64,000 nucleotides of DNA from Adiantum capillus-veneris. Lineage: Eukaryota; Streptophyta; Polypodiopsida; Polypodiales; Pteridaceae. Shown here piece by piece: positions 43,040-54,262 of the stretch. The DNA lies in contig CM043945.1 of assembly GCA_014529385.2 (NCBI GenBank), forward strand, positions 95,458,112 to 95,522,111, read 5' to 3'. Positions within the stretch are counted from its first letter, which is position 1, and each line of letters begins with the position of its first letter. The notes under the pieces were generated by a model. The model worked only from the letters and a program-made list of their open reading frames with translations, searched no databases and was not told the DNA's origin. The translations under genes were made by a program, and so were the position numbers.

Positions 43040-44640
43040 AGGTTCCCACCATCTACACGGTGCTTGGGCTGGATTCTGGTTGGGTAGGTGGTGGGCCTCT
43101 CCCCCTCACGCGGCACAGTGGCGAGAGTGCCTTCAATTTGCATTGGATGGCTTCGAGGGCAAGATCTTGGAGCTCATAATGCTTGGCCATGGCATCTTTC
43201 AGGTATAGCTTTCAGATGCGCGCTGTTGCGAGTCTCCCTACAGTCGCTCTCCTATTGTGGCTGGGATTCGGCCGGAGGTTTTAGAGCTTTGGACTCCAAA
43301 CTTCTACATTGAGGAGTTTGATTGCCAACAACAGATCCCTTGTTTTCCTGTCACTCTTTTCTTTCCATCGCTCCAGTCCATCCTTCAGGTTGTCTTACTA
43401 GTGTAGCTGCTAAGTGGAGCTTGGTTATACGAGGTTCACTGGCTATGAAGATTGGCTCATCACAGATACATGTATACATACTTGGAGGCGACCATTTCCC
43501 AAATACAACACAACTTCGAGATCCCATTACAGAGCGGTTCTGCTAGAGAGGTTTGTGGTTATTGGTCGCTTGGATCAGTGCCTCAGGTGCCATGAGTTTG
43601 GGCACTTGGCGAGAGATTTGCCTACCCACCCTCCTTGCCACCCCGGGCCACAACACCTCTACCTCAGGACGCCGCGGGGGGTTGGCACAAGGCCACTTGC
43701 CGTCGTACCTTTTGGCGGCCACATCATCCTGTAGCACCACACCGACCACCTCGACAACCCTTGTCCCCGGGAGTTCACAGGTTTTAGCTACTCCGTCGAA
43801 TCAGCCATTGCAGTACATTCCCTCTACTTTGCGGCATCCACCCAGGGCTCCACAGGTATCTAGGCCCACCATCACAATTGCTGCCTCACACTTAGCCATG
43901 GAGATTGATTTTCCACTTCTACCATCCTTACTAGCACTTGCTTCCCTTTCTGCCTTCACTGATTGATGCTCCAATGTCACCACCCCTACACGTCGTTCCC
44001 TCATCCTCTCCACCTCTTCTATGTGCTCCTCATGTTCCTCTATCCTTCATAGCTAGTGTTATAGCAGCTTGGCAATTCTCTAGAGCTGAGCACAATGGTG
44101 ATAACATAGATCCATTATTAGTCCGGTTGTACATTTTGCGACGTGCGCAAAAAGGCGTGCTCATTCCTAGGTAGTAGGCAGAGTCCCATGCTCTCCTTCT
44201 CCCTACCTTTTACTGGCATGGAGACATGGACAAAGGTTTCAGTCATGGATTTTGTTCTTTGCAGTACTTTGCTAGCTATCCAAACTTGGGTAGGTTGCAT
44301 TTCATCCTGCATTGCTATAGACAGACTTGCACAGAGTATGAGGGCCATACAATGACTACATACAAAGGACAATTACTGTTTACTGCTGGTTCTGTCTGTG
44401 GACCACACTACCCCGACTCCTAGAACCATGCAAGTATGGTCGGAGTTGGCAGTAGTTTCCACACTACGATGCTCTCTAGACTACTTCAGCTCTTGGTTTA
44501 TAGTTGCTTGCTCCTTTGTTCTAGGACAGCTCCTTCGACCACCACCACATGACGAGGATGTGCTTTCATTAGCTCTTGTTCCGCAGCTTCGGCCATGGAT
44601 CAAGAGTGCTTGACGTTCGGCCTTATTCTTGTAGCTTTGA
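43040..44640 (+). pseudogene. LINE 1, ORF1 region
   Basis: This stretch lies just upstream of LINE endonuclease sequence in the same orientation. In broken frames it encodes a knuckle-like CLRCHEFGHLARDLP near 43588 (last Cys replaced by Asp) followed by a Pro/Ser/Thr-rich tail. That layout suits a plant L1 ORF1 protein, the RNA-binding partner of ORF2. No continuous frame remains and the 5' end is uncertain. Confidence 0.5.
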
Positions 44641-44669
44641 CACTGTTGATGTATGCCTTTTAGGTTTCG

Positions 44670-47600
44670 GGTTCATCATTGGTTATCACATGGATTTACA
44701 TTTTGTTACTTGGAACATCAATGGATTGCATCACACTAGCATCAATGGCCGTTGACACAGTTGATGTTCATCATTGGTTTTCACATGGATTTACATATTG
44801 TCACTTGGAATGTCGATGGATTGCATGACACTAGCATCAATGGCTCAAGAGAGAATTTGCTTTGCAAAGATTTGCGCTCATGTAGATCGAGATGTGGATA
44901 TACTTCTTGTGCAGGAGCACAAGCTATGTATGGACAATTATTGTAGATGTGGCAAGTTGTTACTTGGGATTCTCTCACATTTTGGGAACGTGCAATAGGC
45001 CAACAATATTCTAGCAGTGGTGTATGCATTTCTGCGGGACCCCGTTGTCGACATTGCGTATGTGACCATGGCACATTGGTACATGGTAGAGCGATGTGGA
45101 TTATTCTAGAGATTGGTGACTCTTTGGTAGTGTGATGTGTATCTATGCCCCCACTGCACCTCAAGAGAGAGCTAAGTTTTGGCAACAGATTGTGGATGTA
45201 TTGCCTACTGGGGATTTATGGATGATTTCAACAATGTCGAGACCTTTGAGGATTGCTGTGCAATTCAGCCTCCTTCTCCACCATTTGTTGAGACACGGGA
45301 GAGAGATGCTTGGGAGAGATTCCTTTTAGCGCTTTCAGGTACAAATGCCTCACATGTCCCTTCCTTGATCACACTCCGCAATCACTGCAATTTTCGTGGG
45401 GTTTCAGGAGGCAGTGAGGTCGCTTACTGGAGTGGTTCGAAAGATTTTACATAGGCACTTGGGCAACATCTCATGGTGGGACAATTACGATTTGGCCTCC
45501 TAGAGTACTCTCTGATCATGCCCCAGTTTGTTTGCATTTGAGATTTGAGACTTCCTCTATGCCTAGATGAGGTTCACACATCCCCGACTTGGTATTCTAG
45601 GATGGTCCTTTGTCTCAAACGAGTAAGTATGTTTGGTCGCACACTAGTTTTGCAGGTCCAACGACCTTTTTGGCTACATGCATCAATGGGTCTTCTCAAG
45701 CTTGTTGATGGACAACTGCAGAGAGGTGACGAGCTCTATTCTACAGAGAACAAGAGTTACAAGATGGATTAGGATGCATCTGCCGTCAGTTTGAGGAGTT
45801 TTCAGGAGATCAATTTTTGGGTGAGCGCAAAGTTGACACTAGAGAGACTCTTAGTCACACTCAGAGTGAGAAATCTGAATTTGGCTATCATGCTTTGGTT
45901 TTGACATGGATATCCTAGGCGGCTAGGATGAATAAGGATTTCTTTGCACATTTTAGGGACCATCCCAAGGGACTTCTATTAGGGCCTTACGAGATTCTCT
46001 AGACAGGTTGCACACAAATCCTCATAAGGTCCTTGACATAGCTTCAAATTATTTCGAGCGTTTGTTTACTGCAGATCAGCTGACTGATGATATTTTGCAT
46101 CTCAGAGAGGAGGTTTGGCCTCATGTTCAACCTGTGGTTACAAAGGTTATGTGTCACACTTTACTGGCCCCTTTCACTTTGCAGGAGATGCGTGATGTAG
46201 TGGTTGGCCTCGTGATGGTGCCTCTTGTCTTGGAGAGGACGGCTGTCTTGATAGTTTTTCTTACAGTTTTGGGATGTACTCAGCCCTGTTATGCCTTTTG
46301 GCTTTGTGTTTGGGACTCATTTCTCTTATACCAGGAGATGCATCATCCCTCGGACAGTGGAGGCCGATTAGTTTTATGTCTTGCATGTACAGATCTTCAC
46401 TTGCATGGTTAGTCTGCGTTTGAGACCTTTTATGCCAATGCCCGACCTCATCTATGCTTCTCAGACAGGTTTTGTGCTGGATCGATGCATTTTGACAACA
46501 TCTTCACATTCTATGAGGCAATTGAGTGGGCTCGTGAGTCAGGATAGCCGATAACTATCATGCTTCTTGATTTTGAGAAGGCTTATGATAGAGTAGATCG
46601 GGGTTTCTTGGAGGGCATTATCCAAAGAATGGGTTCCCCCTTACAGTGGATCAAGGGTGTAGTTGCATTATATTGTATTGCCTCCAGTGCCATCACAATT
46701 AGAGGCCACATTAGAAGGAGTTTTCCTTTGTGTCTTGTTTAGTCCGACTGCAATTTCCCTTGGCATCGTGCTTCTTTCTTGTTTTCGTCGAGGCCATGTC
46801 ACTCTTCTTGCACTGCAGGACGCCACAATTGAGAGATTTAGCTATGCCTTTGGATGGCTCGCCACATTTATTAGTTCAGGAGTATGCAGATGCCACTATG
46901 CTCTTTGTACGCTATGGCACATACGCTTTGGACAGTCTACGGGATGCTCTCTCTACCTTTTGCTTTGCCAGTGGTGTGCTCATCAACTAACACAAGTCTT
47001 TTGGTTTTCTTGTAGGTTTTGATGAGGACATTCAATGGGGTGTGTAGGATAATTTCACTTGGCTACCCAGAGGATAGACTTGTAGGTATTCATGTTGGCA
47101 TTGAAGTGTGTGTTGAGTAGCAATTTGAGCCCGTTTTACACTCTATTAGGAGGAAACGTTGCCATTGGTCTTCCTTGCGTTTGTCTTTGCCTGGAAGAGC
47201 CCTTGTGGTCACTCAGGTTCTTCTTGCAACAGCTTTGTTCACCACATCCTGAATGACTGCTCACTTTGGCATCATGGCAAGATTGAAGCGCCTAGTGCAC
47301 AAGTTTCGCGGGGCGGCTTCGATGGCTCCATTGACACAATTCATTGGGACCTAGAGAGGAGGGGGGACTTGAGAAATATTGATTCAAAGATGCAAAGCAA
47401 GGCATTGCTTGCCAAGCTCATTGTACGAGGATTGTTTCCTTGGGCCGAGCGGTGGAAACAGTTTTTGCACCATGCTTTGTCATGTCTCTCTCCTCGTTTG
47501 GATCGAAAGATCTTGCCAATGCTTGGCGCCGGACCATGCGATTCATCTTCACAAATGCACCTTTTGATATGGCTCAATTGTCACCTTTCATGTGCTGCTT

Positions 47601-47749
47601 GTTGCGAATTTGAAAGGAATTGCGCCTTGCTTTGATTCAACATCCACCTTCTTGTGTAGAGGAGGTAGCAAGGCAACCACTAGTTTGGAATACATTTGTG
47701 ACAGATTCACAGGGGGGTCAGCTAGGCGAGAGGACACACATTGACGGGG
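44670..47749 (+). pseudogene. LINE 1, ORF2: endonuclease and reverse transcriptase
   Basis: The endonuclease begins LHIVTWNVDGLHDT and DVDILLVQEHKL (44780-44930) and includes a DFNNVE block near 45215. RT shows TIMLLDFEKAYDRVDRGFLE (46553-46615), ASSAITIRGHIRRSFPL, and an active site that reads YADATMLF at about 46886, where the second catalytic Asp is Ala. The C-terminal part gives PPSCVEEVARQPLVWNTFVT near 47650. A 96-bp tandem duplication (44670 and 44766) repeats the endonuclease start. Multiple frameshifts show decay. The element is cut at 47750 by the LTR of F. Confidence 0.8.
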
Positions 47750-48924
47750 TGTCACGTGACACATCCCAACCCTATGTGTCCGTGGACAAGCTACACCACA
47801 ACAGGGTTCAGTCAGTTTAGATTAGCAGTGATCTGGCACTTTTGTGAGTCTATTCGTAGACCGTGCATGCCCAGTCACTTAGCATAGATGCATATCCTCC
47901 GTTTGCACACAGATGGATCATCGGAATTCCCATCAGAATCCATTAGCATCAGTTAGGGGAATTTTTCAGTGCATTTAGCCTATTTTTCTATTTTTGGTTA
48001 TTTTCACTTATTATTAAGTGACTTTCCAACAAGAGTAGGTAGGGCAATTTTGCTAACTTAATATATAAGCAAACCCAAGTTAGCACTAAATGGCAGAAGA
48101 GGCAGCAGGAGCACCTTGCTCAACAGGCAACTTCTCAGCAGAACCTTGGTGGATTCCCTTCAAGCAAGATCCCAAGCCTTGGCGTTTTCTCCAAGCAGCA
48201 AATTCCTATCCCTAGCGCTTTTAACAGCATTCATCGCCGAAAAGCCAAGCCCTTGGCGTTTTTGCATCAGATTGTCGCCGGAAAGACAATCACATGCCTG
48301 GCGTTTTTCACATGCCCAGCATTTTTGGAAATGCAAGATCAGCTAGCTTTTTTGGTCAACCTCAGTCTCTAGCGTTTTGGATTTCAGCAGTAGCAAAAAC
48401 GCAGAATTCAGCAGTTGGATTCTCGCAGTTTTCAGCCTATGACACAGTAGCAGATCAGCGCCTAGACGGTTGCAGATGTTCCCCCATTTTCAGCTATAAA
48501 AACACAGCCAAAACAGTCATTTTCAGCCACCGAAACAGTCCCAAAAATCAGCAGTTAGAAGATCTCAGATTTCAGCCACCAAGTCGTCGTCGTCATCACC
48601 GTCGTCGTCATCGGCATAGTCCCAGTTGCATCAGTCCATTGCATACGCATTGTACACCTTTGTGCAATCAAAGTAGACCACTCTCGCCGACGAGAGTGGG
48701 GCCTTCGGAGGAGGGTTTTACAACCTCTCGGGTGTCGTATTTCTTCTCTCTCCTTCTCTCAGTCTCATTCACTTGCACGCACAATATCCACTCACTTTGT
48801 TCGTGATCATAGCACTCTCCATAAGACGGAAAGCTCTCTCTTTCCCTAAGAACTAAAAGGAACCTTGAGAAATAAAGATCACTAATCTTGAGAAAATACA
48901 ACATTCATTCCGTTGCACCTTACA
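47750..48924 (+). repeat. 5' LTR of element F
   Basis: It starts TGTCACGTGACACATCCC, which includes a palindromic GTCACGTGAC, and ends TTGCACCTTACA. Within it are TTGTGAGTCT, a TTATTAAGTGACTTTCCA block, AATATATAAGC (TATA box, near 48059) and at least five GCGTTTT-type words between 48180 and 48380. The end is fixed by the primer site. Confidence 0.8.
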
Positions 48925-48925
48925 T

Positions 48926-48937
48926 TGGTATTAGAGC
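48926..48937 (+). promoter_or_regulatory. Primer binding site of element F
   Basis: TGGTATTAGAGC differs from the initiator-Met site at one position. It lies one base after the LTR end, the same spacing as in element A. Confidence 0.85.
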
Positions 48938-49489
48938 TTTGGAAGTGTTCTGCATTACTCAAGGAAAGAACCATAAGAACCACAAGATTTTTTTTTGCTT
49001 GTTGTGATCGCACGAACCCAAGTTTACTTGGGTGTGGCGATTCCTAATCGTGTTTTGTTGAAGAGTGACAGGAATCCCAAGAAAGAGGGGCTTGTCCAGC
49101 CTCCCCTTGTGTCTCTTTTCACTCATTGAGAGCGGACCGTGCACTCAGCGGCCGGCCAATCGACGTGAGGTGGGAAAAAGCAACCTTGGTGTGAGCGCAA
49201 GGCCGCCAAGGGGTGCGCCCGCAGAAAGGAGTAGAACTCGAGTGAAGAGAAGATCCTTCTCCAACGCGATTTGCAAGCGAAAGAACCCCTCAAGAACCTC
49301 AAGAACCCAAGATTCTCACGAATCGAGGACCTCAAGAACCTCAAGATCCACAAGAACCTCAAGATCCACAAGAACCCAAGTTCCTCGTGAACTTAAGAAC
49401 CCAAGACCCGCAAGAACCCAAGTTCCTCGTGGACTTAAGAACCCAAGAACCCAAGACCCCAAGAACCCACAAGACCCCACGACTTCAGA

Positions 49490-50575
49490 ATGGTCATCAC
49501 TCGAAGCGGAATGGATACTTCGCTTGGAGGTGATGAGCATGAGAGAGGCGAAGAAGAATTTTCCACACCAGGAGGTTTTTCTGACCCTTCCCCATCTACG
49601 ACAAGGATTGCACTAACTCCTATGGAGGAGGCTTTCGACAAAAGGATGATGGACAGGAAGTTAGAAAGTGAAGAAAGAATCGCAGCCATCGAGCGTAAGT
49701 ACCAAGAAGGAATGGTAGCCATAGCGCGTGAGAATGAGCAAGCACGCTTGGAAGCCAAGGCAAGAGAAGCATAATTTGATTGAGAGAACAAAGCAAGACA
49801 CGCAGAATTTTATCGCGAGAACAAAGCGCGAATGCAAGAGATGTTGCGACTCTTCTCTCAAGTGTCGACACCAATGTAAGAAATTCGGGAAAAGAAGACT
49901 CTCTTAGTCTCTTCTTCTCCAAAGCATGACACACAAGATTTGCATGATTGTGTGAAGCATGATAATGATTTGATTGACAATGATTTGCATAATGATTTGG
50001 ATGACAATGACAAGCATGATGATTTGCATGATCAAGATGTGATTTCTCACAAGCATGATGATTTGCATGATCAAGATAGGATTTCTCCCAAGCATGATGA
50101 GTTGCATGAAGATGATGTGATTGTTCACAAGGATGATATGTTAGTTGATGCTTTCTCTAGCGAAGCTAACCTCGTTGTAGATTCGCGCAGTCACGAAGAT
50201 CTGATCTTGGCTTTCGAGTCGAGGTCCAAAGAACCCCCACAGGATGATTCGATCATTCAGGACGAACTGATCTTGGCTCTCAAGCCTTGGTCCAAAGAAC
50301 CTTCACATGAAGTATTATGTGTTCGCATGATTGATACGCACGCATTGTTCGAGTGTTTCATTCGTCAAGGTTTCCTGTATTTTAGTCAGCATTGTTATGT
50401 GATCCCTTTTCCTAGGCATGACATATTGTATGTTGAGCACGTTTCTCTCATGGATGAGCACGAATGTATGCGGATTGTGCATGAAAAGCTGAAAAGTTTG
50501 TATGTCAAGAAGTCACATTTCATGTCTCTTCCTTGGCATGACACAGTTTCCGAAAGAGCACATGATGTGAATGTA
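49490..50575 (+). pseudogene. Gag-like protein of element F with Asp/His-rich repeats
   Basis: One frame from the ATG at 49490 (MVITRSGMDTSLGG) is open to the LINE junction except for TAA at 49772, TGA at 49781 and TAA at 49877. The first 95 codons contain a coiled-coil-like stretch (RKLESEERIAAIERKYQEGM). From 49940 it is strongly Asp/His-rich with tandem variants of KHDDLHDQD. Then comes an unrecognised part (LYFSQHCYVIPFPRHDILYV). I saw no gag core or zinc knuckle. Being first after the primer site suggests a gag role, but that is inference. Confidence 0.6.
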
Positions 50576-50576
50576 G

Positions 50577-51624
50577 GTGCTGACCTCCTGATCCACTGTG
50601 GGGTGGTATTAAACACCATAACCTTGGTTTTACCAAGGTTGACAGACAAACTACTTTCGTGGGCAAACCTATGCAAAGCATCCAATTGACGTTGCATTCC
50701 CTCTGGAGATTCGGAGATCAAAACTATATCATCAGCATATAACAAAAGTGGAATCCATGTCCCTGCCAACAGTGCACCTCTATCACCATCGCTCTCAATG
50801 TAGTCAGAAACCTCATCCACATACATACCGAAAAGAGTAGGAGAGAGCGGGCAGCCCTGCTTCACCCCAATAGTGGAGTGAACCGGTGTAGAAAGTCCCT
50901 CAGGGGTTCGTACATGCCCTACTACTGATCTGTACAATGCCATGATCCCCCAAATAAGCTCTGTGGGTACTCCCATTTCCTGTAATCTGCGCATCAATCT
51001 AGCTTTGGGTACTGTGTCAAAAGCTTTGCGGAAGTCCACAAAGCTACAATAGATCCGTCTCCCATGAGATGTGCCCTCCTCGATGATGGCCTTGAGTGTC
51101 AAGATATGGTCAAGAGTAGAGAAGCCTCTCCTGAACCCTGCTTGCCCAGCTGCACGCATTCCTTCCCTCTCTGCCCATCTACTCAGCTGCTGCTCAAGAA
51201 TGGATGCATACAACCGTGCCAGTGTGTGTCCAATCATGATAGTGCGATAATTCCTAGGCTCCATGGGGTCTTCTGACTTGAAGATAGGTACGATCGTAGA
51301 TAGGCTCCAAGTGTCCGGTAGGCCCTCACACATGGCACGGTTAAACATAACTGCTAGAAGCTCTGCTAGTAGGTCTTTGGCATGCATGAAATGCTCCGCG
51401 ACTAAGCCATCATGATCATATGCTCTCCCGGTCCTCATCCTGTCAATAGCTTTCTTCACCATCTCAGCGATGAAAAAAGCACATGTGTGTGGGCATGGAT
51501 CGGGGGGGTTGGAAAGGGACGGCTGTCCAGGTATTGTGTACAAAGATGATGCGTACTGACCCCAGGTTTCTGTGGAGGAAATAGCAGGGGGGGGACTGCT
51601 CATGAAAGAGCCGCCACGCCTCAT
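50577..51624 (-). CDS. LINE 2 reverse transcriptase (ORF2, C-terminal part)
   Basis: The RT is intact over its core: RTGRAYDHDGLVAEHF, SFVDFRKAFDTVPKARLMRR, VKQGCPLSPTLFGMYVDEV and the catalytic LLYADDIVLISESPEG. It ends around MVFNTTPQWIRR near 50600; beyond the junction the frame runs into the complement of element F and is meaningless. RT makes cDNA at the nicked target (target-primed reverse transcription). Confidence 0.9.
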
Positions 51625-52860
51625 GGGAGTCCTAACTCAAGAATAGCTGGTATAGATCCTGCTCGAGTCGAGCCAAGAAAGCCCTCTTCTTCCGCCGCAC
51701 TAGGCGTCGGAAGTGTATCTGTGACTGTCTGTGAGTGACGTCCCCCGAAAGCACCTCCCTTTGAAGTATGGCTCTAGTCTGGCGGCACTCCTCATCGTAC
51801 TAGGTGTTCCGAGGCATCCCTGATCGACGGCTCTGCTCAGGCTGGGTGTGTGGGTATGCCTCTGTTGCTGCATCATGTAATGTCTGTGTCAGTATAGTAG
51901 TTAGCTCCTCCAGAGGTCACCCCGGGTCCTCAGTGCATAGGCGTCTATAGATCCCGTCTATGTATACAAAATCCGTCTCCCGTGTGAAGGTGTAGCGAGT
52001 AGGGGCTGCTACCCATGGCCTGTGTGCTACACTGAAGTGGAAGGAGATGGTCATCGACACCAGAGCATGATCCATTGCCACCCCGACCGGTCTAGGCCCA
52101 ACTGTGAGATCCTGGATACTAGAGATGAGATCCGGCTGTGCCATGACATAGTCCACTTTGTGGCTCCATGTCTGTGTGGGAAGCATGTAAAACCTCCCAC
52201 AACAGGACATCTCTGTAGGCCATTCAAGATGGCCAATCCATGTGCGGTGCCCATGTCTATCAGGTGTTGCCCATACTCAGTATATTCCACATCGTGTGAT
52301 AGTCTAGACAGGCTCGTCTCTACAACATCTAGCTCTCTTAGCATCTCCTCTGAAGTATCATAAAACATTGCCTGGTGATGGGCAGTCCTAGCATTGAAGT
52401 CCCCCAGGATGATAATGTCACCATCTCTAGAGAACTCCCATATGTCATCATTCAAAATAGAGAAAGGGGATTGTGCTCTGGGTGATGCATAAACTGATGT
52501 ACTCGTGGGAAAGCAGCAAATAGCAAGGTAGAGATATCTGCCTGTCTCTGCTTTCAATCTCACCCACATGTACCTAGCTTGCTCATCCCTGCGGGCTATA
52601 TGTATCAATGGCTGCAGATCCTCTCAAAATAACACTGCCACTCCCCCCGAGCCTCGTCCTGTGTGCTCTGAGCGTGTCTCCTGTCTGTAAGCTGTCTCCC
52701 ACCTGTATCCACTGATGTGAGGCATGGATTGCCCAGGGGCCTGGTGTGTCTCAAAGTAAAAGATGATGTCTCTTCTAGTAAAGCTATCCTCAAAAGCACC
52801 CACATCAAGACACATAGATCCATTACAGTTCCAGGCAGCCACTTTGAGTGTGGTCCCATA
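51625..52860 (-). pseudogene. LINE 2 endonuclease and connector (ORF2, N-terminal part)
   Basis: An EEP endonuclease is read across frames: VAAWNCNGSMCLDVGAFEDS, IIFYFETHQAPG, DGDIIILGDFNARTAHH, KVDYVMAQPDLISS and VAMDHALVSM. These include the conserved Asn, Glu, Asp-Phe-Asn and Asp-His residues. A connector (EECRQTRAILQREVLSGDVT) leads to RT, with TAG stops near 51800 and 51635. Frame changes lie near 52615 and 52200. Confidence 0.85.
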
Positions 52861-52872
52861 AGTCTCGCACTG

Positions 52873-53702
52873 TCATGTGGAGCGTCGCTCTAGTATTACT
52901 ACTTTTTCATCTCGGTAAAAGGCAATCTTGCCTTTTCCCCTTGCCGCTCTAGTCTCCGGCATTACTTCTTGCATATGAGCGATCTGCGAGAGGGTGAGAT
53001 CATCCCCGAGAAAGATGCCAGTCTCTTTAAGAGTTGGTCTTTTCTTCAAGAAGGAATTCTTCGCTTCCATGGAGGGAAAACGGAGGATGAGTGCTCTTTC
53101 TTTTGAGGTTTCCCCACTGCTTCCATTTTTCTTTATGTTGCCCACTCTCCATGCTCTTGTGTGCGTCGGCTCATGAACCCCATCAAGGCTGTGAGTTCTT
53201 TTACCTCTTCGTCCACATTGCCTTTGTCTTTAAGACCGTAAATTCTCACATGTAAAGCGCTCACCCGTCTTCTTTGCTCCTCCTCTAGTGTCTGATTAAT
53301 GATAGTGGGTGTGGACGTGGGCGTTATCGCCTTGCCTTTTCCTTTCTTGGCCACCTTGATCCATTTCTCGGCTGTGTCCGCCTTTTGTTGAGTTTTGGTA
53401 AGAACATCCACCCAAGAAGTCGTCATTTCTTTGTGTTGCTCTTCTCCCTCTTTGATGGCCCGTACTTGCTCCTTGATCGTGTTGATTTCTTCGATTACTA
53501 AGGGTTGCAGTTCGCCCTCTTCCAGTGTGTTTCTTGATCGCGCTTCGGCGAGATCTTTCTTGAGTGACACAATCTCTTCATCTTGAGTCGTCACTCGGTC
53601 TTCCAGCGTATTTATCTTGCTCTCTTGGACCAGCACGCGTCCTTCGAGCATGTTTATTGTGCCCAAGAGATTGCGGTTCATCTTGGTAATGGTCTCCGTC
53701 AT
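52873..53702 (-). pseudogene. LINE 2 ORF1 protein
   Basis: Residues 1-110 of the first frame (53702 leftwards, MTETITKMNRNLLGTINMLE) form a long coiled coil. They are followed by a basic patch (KVAKKGKGKAI) and VSALHVRIYGLKDKG, which fits the start of an RRM. After a frame change near 53145, ALILRFPSMEAKNSFLKKRP and RGKGKIAFYRDEKVVI fit the C-terminal RNA-binding part of L1 ORF1p. The protein would coat LINE RNA as a trimer. Confidence 0.75.
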
Positions 53703-53759
53703 TTCCTCTTTGCACTTTTGAATGGCATCCTCTAGGGGGTCGGCTTTATCGTTCAGCTT

Positions 53760-53891
53760 CCTTATGCTTGATCGCCGTCCGAAAAAGAGCCACTAAACGC
53801 ACGTGTGCATCCACACTAGCAGCGGGCGTGGTAGCTGGGCGAGTGGGGGAACGCGAGGAGGTATGGCAAGGGAGGGGCAGCGATAGAGTAC

Positions 53892-53977
<86 letters not shown>

Positions 53978-54262
53978 CAGCACGATAAGAGTTAAAAGTT
54001 AAAAAACGATAGAGTTAAAAATATAGAGAGTTAAGAGAGTTTAGTAGGTTAAAAAGCGATAGAGAGATGGAGCGGGGGGGGCAGCGCAATAGGCGATAGA
54101 GAGCAGCACGATAAGAGTTAAAAGTTAAAAAACGATAGAGTTAAAAATATAGAGAGTTAAGAGAGTTTAGTAGATTAAAAAGCGATAGAGAGAGGGAGCG
54201 GGGGGGGGGGCAGCGCGATAGGCGATAGAGAGAGGGAGCGGGGGTGCAGCGCGCGGGGGGCA
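53760..54262 (-). repeat. LINE 2 5' leader: (GA)n run and 125-bp tandem units
   Basis: A GA run of about 79 bp (53897-53975) is followed by two near-identical 125-bp units starting GCAGCACGATAAGAGTTAAA (53978 and 54103) and a third partial unit ending near 54262. They sit at the 5' side of LINE 2, where many LINEs carry repeated promoter monomers. Confidence 0.8.

Larger units (their letters stand above)
47750..50576 (+). mobile_element. LTR retrotransposon F, 5' part only, inserted in LINE 1
   Basis: It comprises an LTR (47750-48924), a primer site and one gag-like reading frame, ending at about 50576 where LINE 2 begins in opposite orientation. No protease, RT or 3' LTR was found in the window. 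The left edge falls within LINE 1 ORF2. Related LTR fragments lie at 17050-17600 and 25590-25930. Confidence 0.75.
50577..54262 (-). mobile_element. LINE 2 (L1-like), minus strand, 3' truncated
   Basis: Right to left: repeated 5' leader units, ORF1 (about 53710-52873), ORF2 endonuclease (about 52860-51917) and RT (51916-50577). The element stops inside the RT C-terminal region at about 50577, with no poly(A) on its 3' side, where it meets element F head to head. Frames are broken in the endonuclease, but the RT is one long open stretch. Confidence 0.85.

Noticed and set aside
50395-50576. C-terminal extension of the LINE 2 RT frame
   Set aside because: Beyond the junction it is the complement of the gag-like frame of element F, not LINE sequence.
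53768-53995. Arg-Glu repeat protein
   Set aside because: It is a translation of the GA microsatellite.
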